A stretch of 5,444 bases of DNA, from assembly GCA_003136335.1 (NCBI GenBank), contig PLEA01000021.1:1-5444 (forward strand). The letters run 5' to 3'. Below are positions 1-4,860 of this stretch, in pieces. Position 1 is the first letter of the stretch; every line of letters starts with the position of its first letter. This DNA comes from Acidobacteriaceae bacterium. Lineage in GTDB: Bacteria > Acidobacteriota > Terriglobia > Terriglobales > SbA1. The translations under genes were made by a program, and so were the position numbers. The notes beneath the pieces are model-generated. The model was not told the DNA's origin. It searched no databases and saw only the letters and a list, made by a program, of their open reading frames with translations.

Positions 1-698
1 TTGTCGCCGCCGACAATGTCGTTGTTGAGAACCGCTTCCAAGTCCCATCCCTGATCTTTCGCCATCTTCGCGAAATGTTTACTGCCATTCAGGCCCTGCT
101 CTTCCCCCGCGACGGTAAGAAAAACAATCGTTGCCGGAAACTTCATCTTGCTCAGCACGCGCGCACATTCCAGGCTGACGGCGGTTCCGCTGCCGTCGTC
201 GTTCGCACCGGGCGCGTCGCCATTCCCATCGAGAATGTCGGTGTTACGCGAATCGTAGTGCCCAGTCACCAACACAATGCGTTTCGCGTTCGCCGCGTCC
301 GTACCCCTCAGAACCGCATAAACATTGGCGATTTCTGTCGCCTTCGGAATGCGCTCGGTCAGCTCTTCGGTGAAGCTGTCGGTCTTGACTTCCAGGCATC
401 CGCCGCAATCTTTGGAGTAGCGTTCGAACTCTGTCTTGATCCATTCCCGGGCCGCGCCAATGCCGCGCCCCGCGGCAATCGATGCCGGATCCTGCGCCGA
501 AAGCGTCAACCGCGTTCCGAAGCTGACCAGTTTCTCGATGTTCGCCTGAATTCGTTGCGCGGAAATCTGCCGCAACGCCGCCGCGATTTGCGGGTCGGCG
601 GCGAAGGTCGGCTCAGACTTGGCCGACTGCGCCGCACCGCCCGTCGCCACTAACAGAAGTGCCGCGGTCCAGCGCGTTGCTCGAAAGAAGGGGAGCAT
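1..698 (-). CDS. Exported M28-family zinc peptidase (aminopeptidase-like), N-terminal part
   Basis: The first 232 codons of a gene that continues past the left edge. The product is expected to be a two-zinc exopeptidase acting outside the cytoplasm. Residues 1-23 look like a signal peptide (Arg near the start, then TAALLLVATGGAA, cleavage near A23). The M28 metal-site motifs appear in the right order: GHYDSR (H147, D149), GANDDGSG (bridging D167), AGEEQGLNGS (general base E199 and ligand E200) and NNDIVGGD (D227). The final His ligand would lie in the missing part. Residues 24-135 form an N-terminal segment before the peptidase core, as in many secreted M28 enzymes, with a CGGC pair at 98-101 that could form a disulfide. 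The start at 698 is chosen because an SD-like GGAGGG (complement of 710-715) lies 11 bases upstream and the signal peptide follows directly. It is divergent from the 845 gene. Family is secure; substrate (peptide, folate-like or other) is unknown. Confidence 0.92.
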   Translation of the reverse strand, partial: MLPFFRATRWTAALLLVATGGAAQSAKSEPTFAADPQIAAALRQISAQRIQANIEKLVSFGTRLTLSAQDPASIAAGRGIGAAREWIKTEFERYSKDCGGCLEVKTDSFTEELTERIPKATEIANVYAVLRGTDAANAKRIVLVTGHYDSRNTDILDGNGDAPGANDDGSGTAVSLECARVLSKMKFPATIVFLTVAGEEQGLNGSKHFAKMAKDQGWDLEAVLNNDIVGGD

Positions 699-781
699 GG
701 TGTGAATATCCCTCCAGGCAAATCGTTGCGAGACAGCGATTCCTTCCCGCCCAGAAAAATCGTGCGTACAGCATGTGCCCC

Positions 782-814
782 TTGACCTACAGCCGGGGAG
801 ACTCTAAATATTAT
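782..814 (+). promoter_or_regulatory. Candidate sigma70-type promoter for the LysW-like gene
   Basis: TTGACC (782-787) is a near-consensus -35. It is followed after 17 bases by TAAATA (805-810), or after 21 bases by the better-matching hexamer TATTAT (809-814). The A/T-rich stretch TAAATATTAT stands out in otherwise GC-rich DNA and lies in the divergent intergenic gap, 31 bases before the ATG at 845. Either choice would give a leader of only about 25-30 bases. Inferred from sequence pattern alone. Confidence 0.45.
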
Positions 815-815
815 C

Positions 816-844
816 AGGAGGCTTTGATCGGCGAGGGAGGCTTT
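816..844 (+). promoter_or_regulatory. Duplicated ribosome-binding site before the LysW-like gene
   Basis: The 9-mer GGAGGCTTT occurs twice, at 817-825 and 836-844, and the second copy directly abuts the ATG at 845. The downstream copy puts GGGAGG four bases from the start. The upstream copy forms a perfect AGGAGG (816-821) and is followed by an in-frame TTG at 824, which is too close (2 bases) to be a good start. The ATG at 845 is preferred because LysW-type proteins begin within a few residues of the first CPxC knuckle. Confidence 0.5.
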
Positions 845-1045
845 ATGGTTCTTTGTCCCGAATGCGAAACCAATCTGGACGTCGACGAGGAAGAGGTCGA
901 TGAAGGGGAAGTGATCTCGTGCCCCGAGTGCGGCACGGATTTTGAAGTCGTCACCACCAGTCCGCTCGAGTTGAAAGCCGTGGAAGCCGGCTACGAAGAA
1001 GAGGACGACGACGAGGAGGAGAGCGAAGACGGTGACTACTCTTAA
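845..1045 (+). CDS. LysW-like small zinc-ribbon protein with a non-canonical acidic tail
   Basis: A 66-residue acidic protein. Two CPEC knuckles (C4/C7 and C26/C29) form a zinc ribbon, and the core DFEVVTTSPLEL (residues 32-43) closely follows the pattern of LysW, the carrier protein to which the amino group of alpha-aminoadipate or glutamate is attached in the LysW-dependent lysine/arginine/ornithine routes. In those carriers the last residue is a glutamate within EDWGE, and this is the attachment point. Here residues 51-66 are an Asp/Glu run ending EDGDYS, so the attachment glutamate is absent. No LysX/ArgX-type ligase or LysZ-type kinase gene is adjacent. A carrier function is therefore doubtful; a small zinc-binding acidic protein of unknown role is the safer reading. 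It heads a rightward gene set and its stop overlaps the next gene by 14 bases. A longer reading from 659 is rejected because the homologous region begins at 845. Confidence 0.85.
   Translation: MVLCPECETNLDVDEEEVDEGEVISCPECGTDFEVVTTSPLELKAVEAGYEEEDDDEEESEDGDYS
1014..1019 (+). promoter_or_regulatory. Ribosome-binding site embedded in the acidic-tail codons of the upstream gene
   Basis: AGGAGG, formed by Glu codons of the LysW-like tail, lies 12 bases before the GTG at 1032. It supports that GTG as the start of the next gene and suggests translational coupling across the 14-base overlap. The spacing is somewhat long, so a purely compositional origin is possible. Confidence 0.45.
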
Positions 1046-1457
1046 ACTTCGCTCAGGCCAGCCTTTTGCCAGGTTGTTTCACCTGGGCTTTCTCCTGATC
1101 GTACTTCTCTTACCGACCTTCAGCTCTCAGAAAGGGCTCCTCGCGGGCCCAAAATCTAAAGCCAAACCTTACGCACTCATTGCCGGTACGGTCTGGGGTC
1201 CGGATGATCGTCCCGTGTATGGCGTCACCGTCAAAATCCGCCGCGCCAAGGACAAGAAAGCGAAGTGGGAGGTCTATTCCGATCACATGGGCGAGTTTGC
1301 CCAGCGCATTCCAGCCGGCGAGTCCGACTACATCCTCTGGGCCGATCTGAAGGGCTTCAAACCCGCCGACGGGAAGCCGCTGCACCTGGTCCAGCAGATT
1401 ACCGTTCATATTTACAACGACGAACGCCAGGACACTGGATTGCATCTAACCCACTAA
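1032..1457 (+). CDS. Exported carboxypeptidase-regulatory-like domain protein
   Basis: A 141-residue protein with a GTG start. Residues 1-39 give a basic N-terminus (KLRSGQPFAR) followed by a strongly hydrophobic LGFLLIVLLLP stretch, so it is a signal peptide or membrane anchor. The rest is one small beta-sandwich of the carboxypeptidase regulatory-like type: AGTVWGPDDRPVYGVTVKIR (51-70) fits the usual 'G-V-x-D-x-x-G-x-P-x-x-G-A-x-V' opening, SDHMGEFAQRIPAG (83-96) fits the 'D-x-x-G-x-F-x-x-x-x-P-x-G' turn, and YILWADLKGF (100-109) the following strand. Such domains usually bind or stabilise rather than catalyse; no catalytic residues are seen. The start overlaps the end of the LysW-like gene by 14 bases with an AGGAGG upstream, indicating co-transcription. 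It is followed after 37 bases by a second protein of the same fold class, to which it is only distantly similar. Exact role unknown. Confidence 0.82.
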   Translation: MTTLKLRSGQPFARLFHLGFLLIVLLLPTFSSQKGLLAGPKSKAKPYALIAGTVWGPDDRPVYGVTVKIRRAKDKKAKWEVYSDHMGEFAQRIPAGESDYILWADLKGFKPADGKPLHLVQQITVHIYNDERQDTGLHLTH

Positions 1458-1494
1458 CCAGTGGAGTCGTAACCCGTGAGACAATAGCAGCAGC

Positions 1495-1866
1495 ATGAAT
1501 CGCAAACGACCCGTAATCCAGGCTATGACTGTGGCTTGCGCGCTGCTTATGGTTTTGGGTGCGGTGTCGAGTGCTTCGCCCGACAAAAAAGATAAGACCG
1601 TGGGGCGCCTCCTGTTCGGCAAGGTGCTCGATCCTCAGGACAACCCTCTTCCTGACGCGGTCGTTTACTTGACCAACACTCGCACTCGATCAGTGAAGAC
1701 GTATATCGTCGGATCGGACGGCACCTACCGCTTCCCGGCGCTCTCCACTGCCATTGATTATGAGGTTTATGCCCAATATAAGGACCGCAAGAGCGACACC
1801 AAATCGGTTAGCCAGTTCGACGACCGCTCCCAAGTCTACGTCGACCTGAGAGTCAATGTCCGGTAA
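1495..1866 (+). CDS. Exported carboxypeptidase-regulatory-like domain protein (second, distant paralogue)
   Basis: A 123-residue protein. Residues 1-27 are a clear signal peptide (MNRKRPV, then a hydrophobic core from 10 to 23, ending AVSSA). After a Lys/Asp-rich linker, the single domain reads FGKVLDPQDNPLPDAVVYLT (41-60), SDGTYRFPAL (74-83) and YEVYAQYKDRKS (89-100), matching the carboxypeptidase regulatory-like beta-sandwich. The C-terminus ends in a strand (YVDLRVNV). Small stand-alone exported proteins of this type are common in acidobacteria, but I know of no assigned function. No strong Shine-Dalgarno sequence is visible before the ATG. The 37-base gap after the previous gene suggests the same transcript, perhaps with translation dependent on the upstream gene. 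No clear terminator follows it. Confidence 0.84.
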   Translation: MNRKRPVIQAMTVACALLMVLGAVSSASPDKKDKTVGRLLFGKVLDPQDNPLPDAVVYLTNTRTRSVKTYIVGSDGTYRFPALSTAIDYEVYAQYKDRKSDTKSVSQFDDRSQVYVDLRVNVR

Positions 1867-1895
1867 CGCCTGGGCCTGGACCTTTTTCATGCAAC

Positions 1896-1925
1896 TTTTC
1901 AGTGCCCTTCCGGGTTCAACATAAT
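1896..1925 (+). promoter_or_regulatory. Candidate promoter for the 202-residue exported protein
   Basis: TTTTCA (1896-1901) and CATAAT (1920-1925) are separated by 18 bases and match four and five positions of the sigma70 -35 and -10 consensus. Initiation near 1932 would leave a leader of about 20 bases containing the Shine-Dalgarno GGAGGG (1940-1945), which sits six bases before the GTG at 1952. If real, this gene can be transcribed separately from the upstream genes. Confidence 0.4.
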
Positions 1926-1951
1926 AGGGATATCTGTTTGGAGGGAAAACT

Positions 1952-2560
1952 GTGAACGAATCGCATTCGCCTCGTAAACCCAATCGCACCGCGCTGGCCG
2001 CGAAGGCCGTTTTGGTGTGCGTGACGCTGCTTTGCGCCGCATCCGCCTTGGCTCAAGGCGGCGCCATGAGCCCCTATCAGGATGAAAAGGACGGCGTCAG
2101 CGCCGGCGGCAAATGGATGGAGTATCAATCGGAAGACAAGATGACCGGAGCCAAGAAAGTCCGCTTCGAACTTGTGGCCGACAATTACTTTCGCGAGGAT
2201 CCCAATTACCCGCCCAGAGTTGATCTGTTTTGCGAAAATGGCAGGCTCAAGTTGACCGACTTCAATCCCGGAGTCCGGCTTCCTCCTCCCAATCGTCCTG
2301 GTTTCTGGGGCCAGCCTCAACTGGAAGTGATGGTTCGCATCGACGACACGCACGGCTACCACGGCTGGAACTGGGAGCGTGGCCACTTCCTTTCGATGGA
2401 CAAAGGAACCACTCGCGGTCTCCTCGGCGCTCAGGTGTTTAAGATCGAACTCCCGACCCGCAGCGGACGCCAGATTGCGGAGTTCACACCGGGCGGTCTG
2501 AATATCGATCAAGTTCGCCACGCCTGCGACATAACTCCGAGAAAACCCAGCAAAGATTAG
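1952..2560 (+). CDS. Exported protein of unknown function with one probable disulfide (VasI-like pattern)
   Basis: A 202-residue protein from a GTG start, supported by GGAGGG six bases upstream. Residues 1-35 are a signal peptide (basic NESHSPRKPNR region, hydrophobic core 14-33, cleavage after SALA at 35). The mature part has just two cysteines, C94 (VDLFC) and C192 (RHAC), likely to pair in an oxidising compartment. The order of elements, KWMEYQSEDKMTG (54-66), KKVRFELVADN (68-78), a Cys, EVMVRIDDT (125-133), W139/W141, then AEFTPGGL (176-183) and a final Cys, resembles a broad class of small exported proteins that includes the type VI secretion accessory VasI. This resemblance is from memory of the pattern, and no type VI genes are nearby, so no function is assigned. 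It follows the second regulatory-domain gene by 85 bases and is followed by a double hairpin. Confidence 0.82.
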   Translation: MNESHSPRKPNRTALAAKAVLVCVTLLCAASALAQGGAMSPYQDEKDGVSAGGKWMEYQSEDKMTGAKKVRFELVADNYFREDPNYPPRVDLFCENGRLKLTDFNPGVRLPPPNRPGFWGQPQLEVMVRIDDTHGYHGWNWERGHFLSMDKGTTRGLLGAQVFKIELPTRSGRQIAEFTPGGLNIDQVRHACDITPRKPSKD

Positions 2561-2576
2561 CAACCGTGCCCACGTA

Positions 2577-2617
2577 GGGACAGCCGCCCGGCTGTCCCGC
2601 GCGGGCGAAGCCCCGCG
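2577..2617 (+). repeat. Double hairpin between the exported protein gene and lemA
   Basis: The first element is a perfect 10-bp inverted repeat, GGGACAGCCG (2577-2586) and CGGCTGTCCC (2589-2598), with a 2-base centre. The second is CGCGGG (2600-2605) and CCCGCG (2612-2617) with a 6-base loop, followed only by TTATT. It lies 17 bases after the stop at 2560 and may act as a weak terminator or RNA-stabilising element. The lack of a long T run and the resemblance to two other hairpins in this window also fit a dispersed palindromic repeat. Confidence 0.6.
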
Positions 2618-2702
2618 TTATTCTCCTAACTGCTGGCGCAACCCTTCTGGCACTTGCCTCCGCGTCCTGCGACTGGCACCTTAAAGTACAGGCGAGGCCG
2701 CA

Positions 2703-3290
2703 ATGGTCAGCAGTGCAATCACAGGGTTGGCGTTCTTACTATTCGCAGCGGGTGTGCTCATCTACACCGTCATCCTCTACAACGAGCTGGTGCGCTTGCG
2801 CAATGAGAACGACCGCGCCTGGGCCAACATCGACGTGCTCCTCAAGCAGCGTCACGACGAAATCCCCAACCTGGTCGAAATCGTCAAGGGATACATGCAG
2901 CACGAGCAGCAGACACTGCTTGTCGTGACCCAGGCGCGAGCGGCATCGATCAGCGCCGCCAGCATTGGCCAGAAAGCTGTTGCGGATCTGCAGATGGCGA
3001 GCGCGCTACGCGGATTGTTTGCCGTGGCCGAAAATTATCCGCAGCTCAAGGCCAACGAAAACTTCCAGAAGCTGCAGAACCGCATAACCGAACTGGAAGA
3101 GCGCATCGCCGACCGCCGCGAGTTTTTCAACGACGACGTCAACACTTACAACACCCGTATCGGCCAAATCCCCGACGTATTCGTGGCCAGCTTTATGAGC
3201 CTGAAGCCGCGGCAGATGTTCAAAGTCTCGGAGGAAGACCGTAAGCTGGTGGGAGTGAGTTTCCAGAGCCAAGGTGCTGCAGGAGGGTAG
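2703..3290 (+). CDS. lemA: LemA family membrane-anchored protein
   Basis: A 195-residue protein of typical LemA length. Residues 5-25 form one N-terminal transmembrane helix, directly followed by the family signature YNELVRLRNENDRAWANID (26-44) and LLKQRHDEIPNLVEIVKGYM (46-65). Later conserved blocks are YPQLKANENFQKLQ (112-125), ELEERIADRREFFND (130-144), the YNT turn (149-151) and the C-terminal FxSLKPRQMF (164-173). The body is expected to be a long alpha-helical bundle on one side of the cytoplasmic membrane. LemA proteins are widespread and have no agreed biochemical function. They are often next to HtpX-type proteases or TPM-domain proteins, but here the gene stands alone between hairpins and is convergent with hemB. 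Start chosen for the hydrophobic N-terminus; a weak GAGG (2694-2697) lies five bases before the ATG. Confidence 0.93.
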   Translation: MVSSAITGLAFLLFAAGVLIYTVILYNELVRLRNENDRAWANIDVLLKQRHDEIPNLVEIVKGYMQHEQQTLLVVTQARAASISAASIGQKAVADLQMASALRGLFAVAENYPQLKANENFQKLQNRITELEERIADRREFFNDDVNTYNTRIGQIPDVFVASFMSLKPRQMFKVSEEDRKLVGVSFQSQGAAGG

Positions 3291-3304
3291 CGGCGGGGTG
3301 GGCT

Positions 3305-3342
3305 GTCGGGTACGGGTTCGGACCCGGCTGTCCGACGCTTTT
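3305..3342 (+). terminator. Probable intrinsic terminator of lemA
   Basis: A long imperfect hairpin begins 14 bases after the lemA stop. The outer stem GTCGG (3305-3309) pairs with CCGAC (3332-3336), extended by weaker pairs, and the inner stem CGGGT (3313-3317) pairs with ACCCG (3322-3326) around a TCGG loop. GCTTTT (3337-3342) follows. The T run is short, so termination may be partial. Confidence 0.55.
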
Positions 3343-3414
3343 GACTTTGCTTGGAGGCACGTCGCGAATGGGGAGGACGCGTGCACCGTCTGAATTCGAG
3401 GTCTAGATCAAAGT

Positions 3415-3441
3415 AAAAAGCGGCGGACAGCAGTGTCCGCC
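3415..3441 (-). terminator. Intrinsic terminator of hemB
   Basis: On the minus strand, GGCGGACA (complement of 3434-3441) pairs perfectly with TGTCCGCC (complement of 3422-3429) around a CTGC loop. This is followed by GC and then TTTTT (complement of 3415-3419). It starts 32 bases after the hemB stop codon and has no T run in the plus direction, so it is oriented to stop hemB transcription before the convergent lemA. Confidence 0.75.
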
Positions 3442-3473
3442 CCCACACGTGCAACTCCCTCACCCTGAAAACT

Positions 3474-4589
3474 TCATCCCAACAGCTTGGCCGCGTCCTT
3501 GGCGTAGTAGGTCAGGATGATGGTGGCGCCGGCACGGCGGATGCTTAGTAGGGATTCCATCATGACGCGGTCGCGTTCGATCCAGCCGTTTTGGGCGGCG
3601 GCTTCAATCATGGCATATTCGCCGGAGACTTGATAGGCGGCCAGGGGCAGGTCGAAGCGCTCGCGGGCGGCGGCGATTACGTCGAGGTAGGGCAGGGCGG
3701 GTTTGACCATGATCATGTCGGCGCCTTCGTCGATGTCGGCTTGGATTTCGCGCATGGCTTCGCGCCGGTTGGCCCCGTCCATTTGATAGGAGCGGCGGTC
3801 GCCGAACTGCGGAGCGGAGTCGGCGGCCTCGCGGAAGGGGCCGTAGAAGCCGGAGGCGAACTTGGCGGCGTAGGAAAGAATCGGCGTATGGGTGAAGGCA
3901 GCGGCGTCGAGAGCGCGGCGGATGGCGGCGACGCGGCCGTCCATCATGTCGGAGGGGGCGATGATGTCGAGGCCGGCTTTCGCCAGCGAGACTGAGGTGC
4001 GGGCCAGGAGTTCGAGGGAGGCGTCGTTGTCAATTTCGAAACTTGACTGCGCGGCACGCGCGGCTACGGATGCCAGCGTCGCGATGGCTCTTTCTTTTTC
4101 TTCTTTGCTCTTCACCATGAGCAGGCGCTGCGACGGCGTTAGGGCGTCTCGAACCGCGGCACCCAAGGATTGGGGCGTGAATGTCTGTTTCACGATTCCG
4201 CAGTGGCCGTGCGACATGTATTCGCAGAGGCATACGTCGCCCATCAGGATCAGGCTGGGGACTTCGCGCTTCAGGGCGCGGGCAGCTCGCTGGACGATGC
4301 CGTCGTCGGCCCAGGCACCGGTGGCAACTTCATCTTTCGTGTCGGGAAGGCCGAACAGGATGACCGAGGGCACGCCCAAGGAATGAACTTGCTGCGCCTC
4401 CTTTACCGCTTCGTCCAGCGATAGATTAAACACGCCAGGCATGGAGCGGACTGGCTTGCGAACACCTTCGCCGGGACAGACGAACATGGGATAGACGAGT
4501 GCGTCGGGAGTGAGGCGAGTCTCACACACCAGGTTGCGCAGCTCCGCGGTGCGGCGGAGGCGGCGAAGACGGGTCACGGGAAATGCCAT
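3474..4589 (-). CDS. hemB: Porphobilinogen synthase (delta-aminolevulinic acid dehydratase), with an insertion
   Basis: Cytosolic enzyme that condenses two 5-aminolevulinate molecules to porphobilinogen in heme/corrin synthesis. Visible landmarks: [15 protein letters not shown] near the start; the zinc-type cysteine motif [13 protein letters not shown] (C120, C122, C130); [14 protein letters not shown] (211-224); [18 protein letters not shown] (239-256, active-site K243); [17 protein letters not shown] (262-278); [12 protein letters not shown] (294-305, Schiff-base K296); and [11 protein letters not shown] (318-328). The three cysteines imply a zinc-dependent enzyme. It is 371 residues long against about 320-340 for most bacterial HemB. 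The extra length is a block of about 47 residues at roughly 134-184, between HGHCGIV and [12 protein letters not shown], where E. coli HemB has about five residues. All catalytic residues are intact, so it should be active. No strong Shine-Dalgarno sequence is seen at the ATG (4589). It is a single-gene unit, convergent with lemA and ending in its own terminator. Confidence 0.97.
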   Translation of the reverse strand: MAFPVTRLRRLRRTAELRNLVCETRLTPDALVYPMFVCPGEGVRKPVRSMPGVFNLSLDEAVKEAQQVHSLGVPSVILFGLPDTKDEVATGAWADDGIVQRAARALKREVPSLILMGDVCLCEYMSHGHCGIVKQTFTPQSLGAAVRDALTPSQRLLMVKSKEEKERAIATLASVAARAAQSSFEIDNDASLELLARTSVSLAKAGLDIIAPSDMMDGRVAAIRRALDAAAFTHTPILSYAAKFASGFYGPFREAADSAPQFGDRRSYQMDGANRREAMREIQADIDEGADMIMVKPALPYLDVIAAARERFDLPLAAYQVSGEYAMIEAAAQNGWIERDRVMMESLLSIRRAGATIILTYYAKDAAKLLG

Positions 4590-4686
4590 GGGTCACCAGG
4601 GGAAGGATACGATCAATGCCCTCCCTGTCGATTCTAGAACATCTTTGGATTCGGGGGTCTGGAAGTGCGGCTGTAGATCAAAACCC

Positions 4687-4708
4687 CACCCTTCGGCTTC
4701 GCTCAGGG
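4687..4708. repeat. Small palindrome resembling a widespread dispersed repeat
   Basis: ACCCT (4687-4691) and AGGGT (4704-4708) flank TCGGCTTCGCTC. The core closely resembles the CCCTTCG-x-CTTCGCTCAGGG type of short palindromic repeat that recurs in intergenic regions of many bacterial genomes. That assignment is from memory. It lies between the divergent hemB and the membrane-protein gene at 4861. Confidence 0.45.
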
Positions 4709-4718
4709 TAGGCTCTAG

Positions 4719-4737
4719 TCTCGCCAAACAACGGCGA
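4719..4737. repeat. Short inverted repeat in the hemB upstream region
   Basis: CTCGCC (4719-4724) and GGCGAG (4732-4737) form a 6-bp stem around a 7-base AACA-rich loop. It has no adjacent T run and is probably not a terminator. It could be a protein-binding site or part of the same repeat cluster as the palindrome ending at 4708. Confidence 0.3.
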
Positions 4738-4860
4738 GGTTTGAGCGAGCACCCGAACCGTGATCCCCCAACTGCAATTCCGAACAGGTATGACCAAAGT
4801 AACTGGCGGCCTGCCAGGCGCTTTCGGGATGACGAATTCCGTAACATAGAATAAAGAGGG

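Noticed and set aside
75..653. Long plus-strand open frame opposite the M28 peptidase
   Set aside because: Arg-rich, low-complexity translation; the minus strand carries an intact signal peptide and ordered M28 metal motifs, so this is a shadow.
659..844. Upstream extension of the LysW-like gene to 659
   Set aside because: The extra residues have no resemblance to the zinc-ribbon family, cross the candidate promoter, and the ATG at 845 has a Shine-Dalgarno sequence and gives the expected start just before the first CPEC.
1000..1045. Frameshift that would restore an EDWGE terminus in the LysW-like protein
   Set aside because: Neither alternative frame near the end encodes EDWGE, so a simple one-base error does not recover the carrier motif.
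1916..2563. Long minus-strand open frame opposite the 202-residue exported protein
   Set aside because: The plus-strand frame has a good Shine-Dalgarno site, signal peptide and conserved-looking pattern; the antisense frame has none of these.
2647..2690. Sigma54-type promoter before lemA (repeated CTGGCAC at 2647-2653 and 2673-2679)
   Set aside because: The required GC element at the right distance from GG is missing for both copies.
3591..4386. Plus-strand open frames antisense to hemB, including a Gly-rich 134-residue one
   Set aside because: They arise from the GC-rich third positions of hemB; Gly/Arg-rich composition, no start signals.
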